Part shown: positions 9,268-17,694 of the stretch, in pieces
Position numbering within the stretch: position 1 is the stretch's first letter
How the letters are laid out: each line of letters begins with the position of its first letter
Source: Haliscomenobacter sp.
GTDB lineage: Bacteria > Bacteroidota > Bacteroidia > Chitinophagales > Saprospiraceae
Direction: 5' to 3'
NCBI RefSeq assembly: GCF_016718685.1
Contig: NZ_JADKCX010000057.1
Span: 3,872 to 67,871 of the forward strand
Length of the DNA: 64,000 bases
Made by a program: the position numbers and the translations under genes
The notes under the pieces: generated by a model
Database searches by the model: none
Seen by the model: the letters and a program-made list of their open reading frames with translations, nothing else
What the model was told of the DNA's origin: nothing

Positions 9268-10740
9268 TCAATTGTCTTTAAATACATTGTCGATCAACTC
9301 GATGCGAAAAGTCAAGGTGCGGGGGCTAAAAAAAGGTATCGTACTATCGGTAGCGGTCAAAACGATGTGGGTGGGGTCGACTTGTTCACAATAGTCGGTA
9401 TTGAGTATAAATTGCGGCTTCCGGGCGGTGATGCGGGACTGCACCACACTGTGGATGATCTCCCCTTTGGCATCAATGCGAATGAGTTTATGTGATGGGA
9501 AGAGCGGATCCAGCACTTGGGTTTGCAGGCAAAAAACCGAGTCTCCTTTGAGGAACAGATTGGTACTGTAGGTATTGTTCAAAAAGCCAAACTTCAGGGT
9601 TGGAATGATGCTGATGTATTCGGTTTTGGCCTCGGCATTCAGGCGAAGCACCATGTTGGACTCAAAGTTGCGGGCGAAGAGGTAAATCTGCCCCTGGGGC
9701 TGAAAATTAAGTTTTTGAATGCCGAACTCGAAAAAGCTAGTGGCTGTAAACTGATTGCCAAAAACGCTATCCTGCCGCGCCTCACGTAAGGCGTTTTGAT
9801 ACAAGTCTCTGGGGAGTTCTTCCAGGTTTTGGGTGAAATTCTCGCTGCCGAGCCGCATTTTCAAGGTATACAGTCCACTTTCGGTGGCAAAGCGCGGGAT
9901 CTGCCAAATGCCGATGCCATACAGGGTTTCATCCGGGGCCAGCCCAAATTTGATGCTGGAAAAAAAGGCTCCTTTTTCCAATTGGGGGCGCAGCACTCTG
10001 ACTGTGTCCAAATCCTGGCGCAGGTGTATTGCCATGTGCTCTACCCGACTGGCTCTGATGACCGCTGTGGCACCAATGCGACCGTCGTAATTTTCGGCAA
10101 ACAGAAAAAATTCTCCATTGTTGCGCAAGGCACAATTGTTGATCAAGAATCGGTTGTTGAGATAAGGCAGGGTGTATTGTTTTGACCATTTTTTTTGGAG
10201 GTTTTGGTCAAAAACCTGCACGTTGAGCCGCACGGAGTCTTCAGAATAGGCATAAATCCAACTGTAAAATCCAATGTGGCTGCTGTCGGGCGAAATGCAA
10301 TAACCCTGGTAGCTGGAACTGCCGCTGGGCATGGGGGTTGCCACTGCATCAACGATTTGGCTGTGTTGTTCTTTTAAGGTTTTGGCATCGTATTGCTGGA
10401 GGATGAAATTGCTGCGCCCTGGCCCAGGGTGGTAAAGGGAAGTCAACAAGTTGAGCTTGCCATCCCAGATAAAAACATCTTTGACGAGCGCTTTGAGTGG
10501 GCCCATTTTCAAGGAGACCAATTTTTCAGTTTTGGTCCCGCTGGTACTGGAGATACTTTGGAAATACAGTTGTAAAGGGAGTCCATTGCGGCTCCAGTTT
10601 TGTTGAACCGTAACGACATGGGTGGGGCTTACCGGAAGAATGCGGCTAAAAATGAAGGTATTCGTATCCAGGCGGGCCTGAGCAAAGGAAGAAACAGTGC
10701 TGCCCAAAATACAGCAAAGCAGGACTAAAAGCTTATTCAT
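9268..10740 (-). CDS. Secreted protein of unknown function
   Basis: A 490-residue protein with a clear signal peptide (MNKLLVLLCCILGSTVSSFAQ, cleavage after FAQ). The mature part is rich in short beta-strand patterns and aromatic residues: LYHPGPGRSNFILQQYDAKTLKEQ, GYCISPDSSHIGFYSWIYAYSEDSVRLNVQVFDQNLQKKW, GIGIWQIPRFATESGLYTLKM, IYLFARNFESNMVLRLNAEAKTEYI. The repeated strand-turn-strand pattern with asides such as KLIRIDAKGEIIHSV is compatible with a beta-propeller. No catalytic motif is seen and no family name is assigned. It is transcribed alone, divergent from the OmpA-like gene. Confidence 0.75.
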   Translation of the reverse strand: MNKLLVLLCCILGSTVSSFAQARLDTNTFIFSRILPVSPTHVVTVQQNWSRNGLPLQLYFQSISSTSGTKTEKLVSLKMGPLKALVKDVFIWDGKLNLLTSLYHPGPGRSNFILQQYDAKTLKEQHSQIVDAVATPMPSGSSSYQGYCISPDSSHIGFYSWIYAYSEDSVRLNVQVFDQNLQKKWSKQYTLPYLNNRFLINNCALRNNGEFFLFAENYDGRIGATAVIRASRVEHMAIHLRQDLDTVRVLRPQLEKGAFFSSIKFGLAPDETLYGIGIWQIPRFATESGLYTLKMRLGSENFTQNLEELPRDLYQNALREARQDSVFGNQFTATSFFEFGIQKLNFQPQGQIYLFARNFESNMVLRLNAEAKTEYISIIPTLKFGFLNNTYSTNLFLKGDSVFCLQTQVLDPLFPSHKLIRIDAKGEIIHSVVQSRITARKPQFILNTDYCEQVDPTHIVLTATDSTIPFFSPRTLTFRIELIDNVFKDN

Positions 10741-10892
10741 ACCATAACAGTTTAGGTATACTCCCCTCGGGGCAGTATCGCTGTGAATTTAAGGTTTGAT
10801 TTGCAAGAATCCTTTTTTTCGCTGTCCAAACTTTGACTTTAGTCCCACTTTAGCATTCTCAAAGCCCAAAACTGTCAGCTAACACCCCTGTA

Positions 10893-10919
10893 TTGCTAAT
10901 AAATTTAGATGTAGTTTTG
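10893..10919 (+). promoter_or_regulatory. Candidate promoter for the OmpA-like lipoprotein gene
   Basis: TAGTTTTG at 10912-10919 matches TAnnTTTG, with TTG at 10893-10895 about 16 bases upstream (the usual spacing is about 19). This would give a leader of about 125 bases for the gene at 11051. The 310-base gap has no other recognisable feature. Confidence 0.4.
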
Positions 10920-11050
10920 TTTTATTCGCAAAATATAGCTTGTTTTGCAAGATAAAAGCTGGAATCGGCGCGTTCCTATTCCATAGCTTGTTGTGGCAAA
11001 AGCGCCATCATGGTTACGAAACTATTCATTTTTAATTTAAACAGAAAAAC

Positions 11051-11824
11051 ATGCGTCTAGTACTCAACTTACTAGTAGTTGTTCTTGCGCTAGGTTCTAT
11101 GCAATCTTGTGTTTCCAAGAAAAAGTTTGACGAACTGCTTGCCAGCAAGGAAGCAGCAGACAAAGCTTTGGCTGAAACACAGACAAAAGTAGCCAACCTG
11201 GAGAAAGAAAACACTGACCTGAAAACCCAATTGGAAGCTGAAAAAACTCGCTTGAATGGCGAAATCGCCAACTTGCGCAAAGATCTTGATGCTACCAAGG
11301 GTCAAATCAGTGCAGTTCAGCAGAAATTGGACATGAGTCAAGCTGAATTGACCAAAATCAAAAACGAAGTAAACGGAATTTTCTCTGCTTACAAGAGCAG
11401 CGGCTTGACTGCCGAAGAGAGAAATGGCCGTTTGTACTTGATGACCAGTGCTCCAATGGACTACAAAAGTGGTTCTTATGGGCTTTCAAAAGCACAGCGC
11501 GAAGCGGTTGCTCAATTGGCAACTACGCTGAAAAGCAATCCAAAGTTGAAAATTTTGGTTGAAGGCCACACTGACACGGACAAAGTACGTGGTGGTGCTG
11601 CAGCATACCAAGATAACTGGGAGCTGTCTTCCAAGCGTTCTTTGGCCATCTGCCGTGAGCTGATCAAAAATGGCGTTAGCCCAGCACAACTTGCTACGGT
11701 TGGTCGTGGCGAAACCATGCCTAAGGCTGACAACAGCACCAAAGAAGGCAAAGCTGCTAACCGCAGATCTGATGTAGTGGCTGATCCAGATATGGCTCCT
11801 CTGCTTCAAATCACCAAGCAATAA
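11051..11824 (+). CDS. OmpA/Pal-family peptidoglycan-binding lipoprotein
   Basis: A 257-residue outer-membrane lipoprotein. It has a signal sequence with the acylated cysteine at C20 (LGSMQSC), a coiled coil from about residue 24 to 115 rich in heptads (KVANLEKENTDLKTQLEAEKTRL), and a C-terminal OmpA domain (about 125-250). The OmpA domain has the peptidoglycan-binding pattern LVEGHTDTDKV, NWELSSKRSLAICREL and NRRSDVV. It probably ties the outer membrane to peptidoglycan. Codon usage is more biased and AT-leaning than its neighbours, as often seen for abundant envelope proteins. A strong hairpin terminator follows immediately, so it is monocistronic. Confidence 0.93.
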   Translation: MRLVLNLLVVVLALGSMQSCVSKKKFDELLASKEAADKALAETQTKVANLEKENTDLKTQLEAEKTRLNGEIANLRKDLDATKGQISAVQQKLDMSQAELTKIKNEVNGIFSAYKSSGLTAEERNGRLYLMTSAPMDYKSGSYGLSKAQREAVAQLATTLKSNPKLKILVEGHTDTDKVRGGAAAYQDNWELSSKRSLAICRELIKNGVSPAQLATVGRGETMPKADNSTKEGKAANRRSDVVADPDMAPLLQITKQ

Positions 11825-11848
11825 TCAGATTTTAAATCTGGTTGAAAT

Positions 11849-11888
11849 AAGAAAGCCGGGTGGAGTTTATCTCCATCCGGCTTTCTTT
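11849..11888 (+). terminator. Rho-independent terminator of the OmpA-like gene
   Basis: AAGAAAGCCGGGTGGAG pairs with CTCCATCCGGCTTTCTT (one G-T pair) around a 5-base loop and runs into TTTCTTTG. It starts 24 bases after the stop codon. Confidence 0.88.
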
Positions 11889-12493
11889 GTTCACGGCCCA
11901 AAAAAGGTGGGGGTGGGAATCCTCAAGCGAAAAGCACGGGCAATTCAGTCCTCGGCTTTTAGAACAAGTGAATTCTGAATTAATTCTATCGATAATCGCA
12001 GTGCGATTTCAGTCGTAAAACGCTTGGAGTGCTACGAACATGCGCTTCTCCGAAGTCGATCGAATGACTGGAGAAGTCACGTTTGTAGAACATGTTGATT
12101 GTCAGTTCTTGACTTCGGGAAGTCGCCCTTCCTTCATCTTAAGCGGCTCACGTTGAAAAATCTTGTCCAGTAGAATGGGTTTGGGGACTGGTTTGTCGGC
12201 TTATCGCCAGTTTCACAATTTGGGTTAAGCGTCACGGTTTGGTAAAACCGAACCATATGCGCCTGCTAGAAACCGATTCAAATGGCACTTTAACTCCTGC
12301 CGAACTAGCCTATTTTGGTGGTGCTTACACCCTATGGGAAAATCATAGACAGTAATCTTTTCAAGGAGGCCCCCCCACTTTTGGGGGGGGCCGGGGGGGG
12401 GGGGGAACGGTGCTGTTGTGGTTAAAAGGGGGTGTTTTGTTAGAGAGGGGGTATGCGGTGGTTTAGCCGGGGAAGAAAGAGGGTAATTGGGAC
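11889..12493. other. 600-base gap without a confident gene
   Basis: No recognisable complete gene. A 70-codon open stretch without a start codon runs on the + strand from 12143 to 12354 (ends PAELAYFGGAYTLWENHRQ) and reads like a gene remnant; its family is unknown. At 12366-12405 there are runs of 7 C, 8 G and 13 G. Between them lie short inverted words but nothing I can name. Confidence 0.5.
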
Positions 12494-12535
12494 TAAAACA
12501 AACAAGCGCCTGCTCAGTTTCCCAAACAGGCGCTT
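12494..12535 (-). terminator. Terminator downstream of rny
   Basis: On the minus strand AAGCGCCTG pairs perfectly with CAGGCGCTT around a 14-base loop and is followed by GTTTGTTTTAG. It lies 28 bases after the rny stop. Confidence 0.78.
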
Positions 12536-12563
12536 CCCAAAACGTGTTATAATCGAGTATATT

Positions 12564-14246
12564 TTACCGTGCAAATGCCACTGCCCGCTTCTCCCGAATC
12601 ACGGTCACTTTGATCTGACCGGGGTACTGCATTTCGTCCTGGATCTTTTGGGAAATCATGAACGCCAGGTCGTCGGCATATTGATCCGTTACCTTTTCAC
12701 TTTCTACGATCACGCGCAACTCGCGGCCCGCCTGCATGGCGAAAGCTTTGGTTACGCCTTCGTGGGTCATGGCCAGGTCTTCGAGCTCACCGATGCGCTT
12801 GAGGTAACTTTCCAGGATTTCGCGACGTGCGCCTGGGCGTGCGCCCGAGATCGCGTCACAAGCCTGTACGATGGGGGAGATGATGTTGTTCATCTCGATT
12901 TCATCGTGGTGAGCACCAACGGCATTGACGACCGCCGGGTTCTCCTTGTATTTTTCACACAACTGCATCCCCAGGATGGCGTGGCTCAATTCTGATTCTT
13001 CTTCGGCTACTTTACCAATGTCGTGGAGTAAGCCTGCTCGTTTGGCCAGTTTGATTTGTTGGGGTTTGAGGCCCAACTCAGCCGCCATGATGGCACAAAG
13101 ATTTGCGGTTTCGATGGAGTGCTTGATCAGGTTCTGCCCGTAGGAAGAGCGGAAACGCATCCGGCCTACCATTTTGACGAGGTACGGATCGAGTCCATGC
13201 AAGTCGAGGTCGATGACGGTTTTTTCGCCAATCTCTACAATCTGCTCGTCCAGTTGTTTGCGGGTTTTGGCCACCACTTCCTCGATGCGTGCCGGGTGGA
13301 TCCGACCATCGGCGACCAGTTTTTTCAGGGCCAGACGCGCCACCTCGCGGCGGATCGGGTCAAAGCTCGAAATCACGATGGCTTCGGGGGTATCGTCTAC
13401 CACGATTTCTGCGCCAGTAGCCGCTTCCAGGGCCCGGATGTTGCGCCCTTCCCGACCAATGATCTGGCCTTTCATGTCGTCAGATTCCAGGTGGAAGACC
13501 GAAACGGTGTTTTCGATGGTGTATTCGGCACACATGCGCTGGATGGTCTGGATGACGATTTTTTTCGCCTCCTTGTTGGCATCCATTTTGGCCTGTTCGA
13601 TGGACTCTTTTACGATCGACATCGCATCGTTTTGCGCTTTGGCGCGCACCGCATCCAACAGCTGTTCCTTGGCTTCTTGCTCGCTCAAGCGAGAGATGAT
13701 CTCCAGCTCCTTGATGCGGATTTCATTGGCCTGATCCAGCTCTTCCCGTTTTTTGGCAACAATTTTCAGTTGCTTTTCCAGGTTTTCGCGGATGGCTGCT
13801 GTTTCTGCGTCCTTGAGTTCAAATTCCGCTCTTTGTTGTTCGAGTACGCGGTGGCGTTCATCGATTTTTTCTTCCTTGGACTTGAATTCCGATTCGAGCG
13901 CTTTGATTTCCATCTCGCGCTCTTTCATTTCCACCAGTTGCTGCGTCTTGCGGCTATCAAAATCCGATTTCAGTTTGGCAAAGTGGTCTTTGGCTTCCTG
14001 AATCTTATTTTGTTTGATGCGTTCGTTTTTGCTTTCAGCCTGGTTGACAATTTTTTCTGCCTTGGTTTCCGCTTCGTCTACAATACGTTTTGCCGATAAG
14101 CGGGCTTCTTTGATTTGCAGGTCGGCTTGGGAATTGAGTTCTTCAAGTTTCTGTTGCTTCGATTTGTTCAAGAAAAACTGCACCAAAAAATATCCCGCTA
14201 TTACTCCGATTGCTAAACCAATTATTGCTCCTATTCCAATTTCCAT
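12564..14246 (-). CDS. rny: Ribonuclease Y
   Basis: Membrane-anchored endoribonuclease that starts mRNA decay. The 560-residue protein has an N-terminal transmembrane segment (residues 4-25, GIGAIIGLAIGVIAGYFLVQFF), a long charged coiled coil (about 30-240), a KH RNA-binding domain with GQIIGREGRNIRALEAATG, and an HD phosphohydrolase domain with IKHSIETANL, the LLHDIGKV metal motif and VGAHHDEIE. It is slightly longer than the usual 515-530 residues because of the coiled coil. It is last in the order pheT - coiled-coil gene - zapA - rny on the minus strand, separated from zapA by a G/C homopolymer junction. The hydrophobic start at 14246 is unambiguous. Confidence 0.96.
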   Translation of the reverse strand: MEIGIGAIIGLAIGVIAGYFLVQFFLNKSKQQKLEELNSQADLQIKEARLSAKRIVDEAETKAEKIVNQAESKNERIKQNKIQEAKDHFAKLKSDFDSRKTQQLVEMKEREMEIKALESEFKSKEEKIDERHRVLEQQRAEFELKDAETAAIRENLEKQLKIVAKKREELDQANEIRIKELEIISRLSEQEAKEQLLDAVRAKAQNDAMSIVKESIEQAKMDANKEAKKIVIQTIQRMCAEYTIENTVSVFHLESDDMKGQIIGREGRNIRALEAATGAEIVVDDTPEAIVISSFDPIRREVARLALKKLVADGRIHPARIEEVVAKTRKQLDEQIVEIGEKTVIDLDLHGLDPYLVKMVGRMRFRSSYGQNLIKHSIETANLCAIMAAELGLKPQQIKLAKRAGLLHDIGKVAEEESELSHAILGMQLCEKYKENPAVVNAVGAHHDEIEMNNIISPIVQACDAISGARPGARREILESYLKRIGELEDLAMTHEGVTKAFAMQAGRELRVIVESEKVTDQYADDLAFMISQKIQDEMQYPGQIKVTVIREKRAVAFAR

Positions 14247-14295
14247 AAAGTGGTTTTTTCCGATGTAAAAATATTAGGCTGTTGGGGGGGCGGGG

Positions 14296-14338
<43 letters not shown>

Positions 14339-14384
14339 TCGAGCCGGCTAAGAACCTTCGAACCCATTCATCTTCGAATCCGGT

Positions 14385-14678
14385 TTAAGCTTCCTGATCC
14401 AAGAGTGCTTCCAAATGGGAGAGTTTTGCCGAGAGATGGGCGTCCTGAGCGGCGGCAAGTTGGGTTTTGTGCAGATCAACAGCGTAGGTCAAAAGCGCCA
14501 TAGACAAACAATCCTGCTTGTCTTTTTGCGTGTATGTCAGTTGAAAACGATTGATCTTTTCGTTGACTTCTTTGACTATTTTGCGAAGGGAGGCCTCGTC
14601 TTCTACCCTGATTTTCAGTGGGTATGGACGTCCGGCAACTACAACCGTGATGTTCTTCGTTTCCTCTTGCCCCTCCAT
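14385..14678 (-). CDS. zapA: Cell division protein ZapA
   Basis: Small FtsZ-ring associated protein that bundles FtsZ filaments. The 97-residue protein has the ZapA fold pattern: an N-terminal beta part (KNITVVVAGRPYPLKIRVEDEASLRKIVKEVNEKI) and a C-terminal coiled coil (ALLTYAVDLHKTQLAAAQDAHLSAKLSHLEALL). I chose the ATG at 14678 over one at 14708 because it begins 7 bases after the stop of the preceding coiled-coil gene (14686) and gives the usual N-terminus. The pairing with a ZapB-like coiled coil just upstream, and with rny downstream, supports the call. Confidence 0.88.
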   Translation of the reverse strand: MEGQEETKNITVVVAGRPYPLKIRVEDEASLRKIVKEVNEKINRFQLTYTQKDKQDCLSMALLTYAVDLHKTQLAAAQDAHLSAKLSHLEALLDQEA

Positions 14679-14685
14679 GCTATAG

Positions 14686-14982
14686 TCAATTATTGGCCAA
14701 CAACTCAATGCGCTTATCGATCTCCTTTACGTACTGATCGATTTGCTCTTTAAACTTTTCCGATTGCTCGGTTTCCTCTCGGCGCTGCTTCTCCAATATG
14801 CTGGAAGCGCGCTCCACCTGATTTTGTAACGCACGAATAGCGGCATCCCGCTGGGCAATCACCTCTTGAAGTTTGCGGTTTTCTTCCTGCAAACCCTCCT
14901 TGTCACGCCGTAATTGTTTGATGGTACCAAGCAATTGGCGGATTTTTGCTTCAATGCGTTCAAATTGTTCAGATGCGTTCAT
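14686..14982 (-). CDS. ZapB-like coiled-coil protein
   Basis: A 98-residue protein that is almost entirely one coiled coil (FERIEAKIRQLLGTIKQLRRDKEGLQEENRKLQEVIAQRD..., ending EIDKRIELLANN). No enzymatic features. Its size, its heptad pattern and its place immediately upstream of zapA suggest a division-ring cofactor comparable to ZapB; sequence alone cannot prove this because coiled coils look alike. It is probably cotranscribed with zapA (7-base spacing to the chosen zapA start). Confidence 0.75.
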   Translation of the reverse strand: MNASEQFERIEAKIRQLLGTIKQLRRDKEGLQEENRKLQEVIAQRDAAIRALQNQVERASSILEKQRREETEQSEKFKEQIDQYVKEIDKRIELLANN

Positions 14983-15002
14983 CTTGGGATCGTCACAAAA
15001 TT

Positions 15003-15010
15003 CAAAATTA
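15003..15010 (-). promoter_or_regulatory. -7 box TAATTTTG before the coiled-coil/zapA operon
   Basis: On the minus strand TAATTTTG matches TAnnTTTG and ends 20 bases before the ATG at 14982. No clear -33 TTG is seen; the upstream side is the GTTGAGG repeat. Confidence 0.5.
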
Positions 15011-15121
15011 GTTGAGGAGTTGAGGAGTTGAAAGAGTTTGGTTTATTAGTTACTGTCAACCAAAACATTAATCTCTCAACCTCAACTCACCTCAACTTCC
15101 AACGCTCAACTTTTACAGACT
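15011..15121. repeat. Palindromic spacer, CTCAAC word
   Basis: GTTGAGGAGTTGAGGAGTTGAAAG on the left is answered by CTCTCAACCTCAACTCACCTCAAC on the right. The word CTCAAC or GTTGAG recurs every 6-10 bases. The same word appears at 50776-50897. Confidence 0.7.
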
Positions 15122-15150
15122 GCTCAACGCAAAAACGCTGGCATTTAGTA

Positions 15151-17616
15151 TCAACGTCTGATCAGCGCTCCAAGTTTTGCCTCGTACTCGCCAATCAATT
15201 GGTTCATCACCTTGTCCACCTCCTTGTCTTCGAGGGTTTTTTCAGCGTCTTCGAACAGGTAGCTTACGGCGTAGGATCTTTTTCCTTCACCCAGTTGCTG
15301 AGCGTTCTCGTACACGTCAAACAAAGTAATGTCTTTGATCATTTTTTTGCCCACTTTGCGGGCAATTGCCGCAATATCGCTAAATTTAACAGAATTTTCA
15401 ATAATCAGCGCCAAATCTCTGCTGGTGGCCGGGAATTTGCTGACTTCCTGATAGGTTACATTCTGCTTGCGTAAGGACTTGAGCAGTGTATCCCATTCAA
15501 AAACAGCCGCGTACACCTCATTGCGTACGCCCATTTCCTTGACCAATGCACCACTGACCCGGCCAAAGGTAACCAAAGTTTGGGGGCCACGATGATACTG
15601 CAGGCTGTAAGCAAAGCGCTCGTCGTTTTCGACCACGGTTTCCTGATAGCCCTCGTAACCCAGGCGGGAAAGTACGTTTTGTACATATCCTTTGAGGGTG
15701 AAATAAGGTGTTTTGTTGCTGCTGCCTTCAAAAGGCGACTGCATCAACCAGGATTTGCCAAAGCGATCACCGCTGAGGAAGATGCTCAGTTGGGCTTTTT
15801 CATCAATCCCGCCATTTTTGAAGCGGTATACTTTGCCAAATTCGAACAAACGCAAGCGGGTTTGCTGGCGGTTCTGGTTGTGGACAATGGCTTCCAGGCC
15901 GCTCATGAGCATGTCGGGGCGCATGATGTCGAGCTGGACGTTGGAGGTGTTGTTGATGTACACCAGTTCTTCGTCGGCAATGTTTTTGAACGCCTGGCGG
16001 TAGTAACGCGATTGTGAGAGCGAAACCGCCATGATCTCGTTGAAACCCGCTGCGGCCAAAAAGTCACCGATGGCATTGCGTACCAAACTTGGGTCCGGAT
16101 TGGGAGCCAAAGCAGCGGAAATGCTGAATTTTTCGGAAATCTCCACCCGGTTGAAGCCGTAAATGCGCAGGATTTCCTCCACGATGTCGGCAGGGCGGAT
16201 TACGTCCAGTTGATTGGTCGGCACGGCTACGGTGAAGGATTTTTCATCCGCTGACACGATGCTCATGCCTTGAGCAGTCAATATTTGTTGTACCTCCGCT
16301 GGACTTAAGGACACGCCCAAAAGGGTGTTTACGTAAGTGTAGTTTACAGTGATCTGTTGTGGAACTACGGGTGCGGGGTAAATGTCGATGATCTCGGAAG
16401 CGATTTCCCCTCCGGCCAGTTCCTGCATCAGCAAGGCGGCGCGTTGGAGGGCAAAAACGGTCACGTTGGGGTCGCTGCCTTTTTCAAATACCTTCGCGGC
16501 ATCGGTGCGCAGGTTGTGGCGCATGCTGCTGCGGCGAATGTAGGTGGGGCTGAAATGCGCAGCTTCCAGGAAAATATTGACCGTACTGTCTTTTACCCCC
16601 GAATTGAGTCCACCAAATACACCCCCGATGCACATACCGTTGGAATCTCCATCACAAATCATCAGGTCTTCAGCGTGCAGGGTGCGTTCGGTTTCGTCCA
16701 GAGACAAAAACTTGGAACCCGCGGGCAAGGTTTTGACGATGATTTTCCGGCCTTTGATTTCATTCAGGTCAAAGGCGTGCAGAGGTTGGCCCAATTCGTG
16801 GAGCACGAAGTTGGTGACGTCCACGATGTTGTTGATCGGGCGCACATCCACGGCTTGCAGGCGGCGCTTCAACCAATCGGGCGACTCGCCCACGGTGATG
16901 CCTTTGATGACTACGCCGCTGTAACGCGGGCAGGCTTCGGTATTTTCAACGCTCACCGCGATGGGCAAGCTATGGTTGTCAACTTTGAATTTGCTGACCT
17001 CGGGTACACAGACTTCGCCGCTGTGGCCGTAGTTGATTTTAAGCGCAGCGGCCAAATCACGGGCTACGCCCAGGTGGTTGGTGGCGTCGGAGCGGTTGGG
17101 GGTGAGGCCAATTTCGATCAGGTGGTCTTCTTCGAGTTGGAGGTAATCTTTGGCCGATTGGCCTACGGGGGTATCTTCGGGCAGTACCATGATGCCCGCG
17201 TGATCGTGCCCCAGGCCGAGTTCATCTTCGGCGCAGATCATGCCTTCGGAGTCTTCGCCGCGGATTTTGCCTTTTTTCAGGGTGATCGGGTCACCTTCGA
17301 TGGGGTACAGGGTGGTGCCTACGGTGGCGACCAGCACTTTTTGTCCAGCGGCCACATTGGGCGCTCCACAGACGATATTGAGCAAGTTGCCCGTACCAAT
17401 GTCTACTTTGGTCACGGAGAGTTTGTCGGCATTGGGGTGTTTTTCACGTTCTACCACGTGTCCAACAAATACCCCAGACAAACCACCTTTGATGCTTTCG
17501 GTACGTTCGATGCTTTCTACTTCCAGACCTATGTCGGTCAATATTTCGCCGACTTTTTCGGGGCTGAGGCCGTCCAGATTCAGGTATTGCTTCAACCAGT
17601 TGAGAGAAACCTTCAT
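15151..17616 (-). CDS. pheT: Phenylalanine--tRNA ligase beta subunit
   Basis: Beta chain of the alpha2beta2 synthetase that charges tRNA-Phe. The 821-residue protein has the full domain order: N-terminal MKVSLNWLKQYLNLDGLSPEKVGEILTDIGLEVE, the OB-fold tRNA-binding domain (about 42-150, VGHVVEREKHPNADKLSVTKVDIGTG), the B3/B4 editing region (VRPINNIVDVTNFVLHELGQPLHAFD), the B5 helix-turn domain, the catalytic-like core, and the C-terminal ferredoxin-fold anticodon-binding domain (about 728-821, FPATSRDLALIIENSVKFSDI). Length is normal for Bacteroidota. No stop or frameshift is present. It is the first gene of the pheT - coiled coil - zapA - rny block; pheS is not in the window. Confidence 0.97.
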   Translation of the reverse strand: MKVSLNWLKQYLNLDGLSPEKVGEILTDIGLEVESIERTESIKGGLSGVFVGHVVEREKHPNADKLSVTKVDIGTGNLLNIVCGAPNVAAGQKVLVATVGTTLYPIEGDPITLKKGKIRGEDSEGMICAEDELGLGHDHAGIMVLPEDTPVGQSAKDYLQLEEDHLIEIGLTPNRSDATNHLGVARDLAAALKINYGHSGEVCVPEVSKFKVDNHSLPIAVSVENTEACPRYSGVVIKGITVGESPDWLKRRLQAVDVRPINNIVDVTNFVLHELGQPLHAFDLNEIKGRKIIVKTLPAGSKFLSLDETERTLHAEDLMICDGDSNGMCIGGVFGGLNSGVKDSTVNIFLEAAHFSPTYIRRSSMRHNLRTDAAKVFEKGSDPNVTVFALQRAALLMQELAGGEIASEIIDIYPAPVVPQQITVNYTYVNTLLGVSLSPAEVQQILTAQGMSIVSADEKSFTVAVPTNQLDVIRPADIVEEILRIYGFNRVEISEKFSISAALAPNPDPSLVRNAIGDFLAAAGFNEIMAVSLSQSRYYRQAFKNIADEELVYINNTSNVQLDIMRPDMLMSGLEAIVHNQNRQQTRLRLFEFGKVYRFKNGGIDEKAQLSIFLSGDRFGKSWLMQSPFEGSSNKTPYFTLKGYVQNVLSRLGYEGYQETVVENDERFAYSLQYHRGPQTLVTFGRVSGALVKEMGVRNEVYAAVFEWDTLLKSLRKQNVTYQEVSKFPATSRDLALIIENSVKFSDIAAIARKVGKKMIKDITLFDVYENAQQLGEGKRSYAVSYLFEDAEKTLEDKEVDKVMNQLIGEYEAKLGALIRR

Positions 17617-17638
17617 GTTTCGCTTGCGTATTTGGGCG

Positions 17639-17646
17639 CAAAGATA
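17639..17646 (-). promoter_or_regulatory. -7 box TATCTTTG before pheT
   Basis: On the minus strand TATCTTTG matches the TAnnTTTG consensus and ends 22 bases before the pheT ATG. No TTG is seen at the -33 distance. Confidence 0.6.
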
Positions 17647-17694
17647 GGGGGATTGTTTTGGATTTTGGTGATTAGTAAAGGTCTATTCTTTAAA

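Noticed and set aside
12180..12354. IS481-type transposase remnant suggested by VKRHGLVKP
   Set aside because: Only a short local resemblance; no DDE motif, no terminal repeats and no flanking duplication.
13056..14099. A 347-codon frame on the + strand rich in Phe and Asp
   Set aside because: Antisense to rny; its composition is the complement of the coiled-coil codons.
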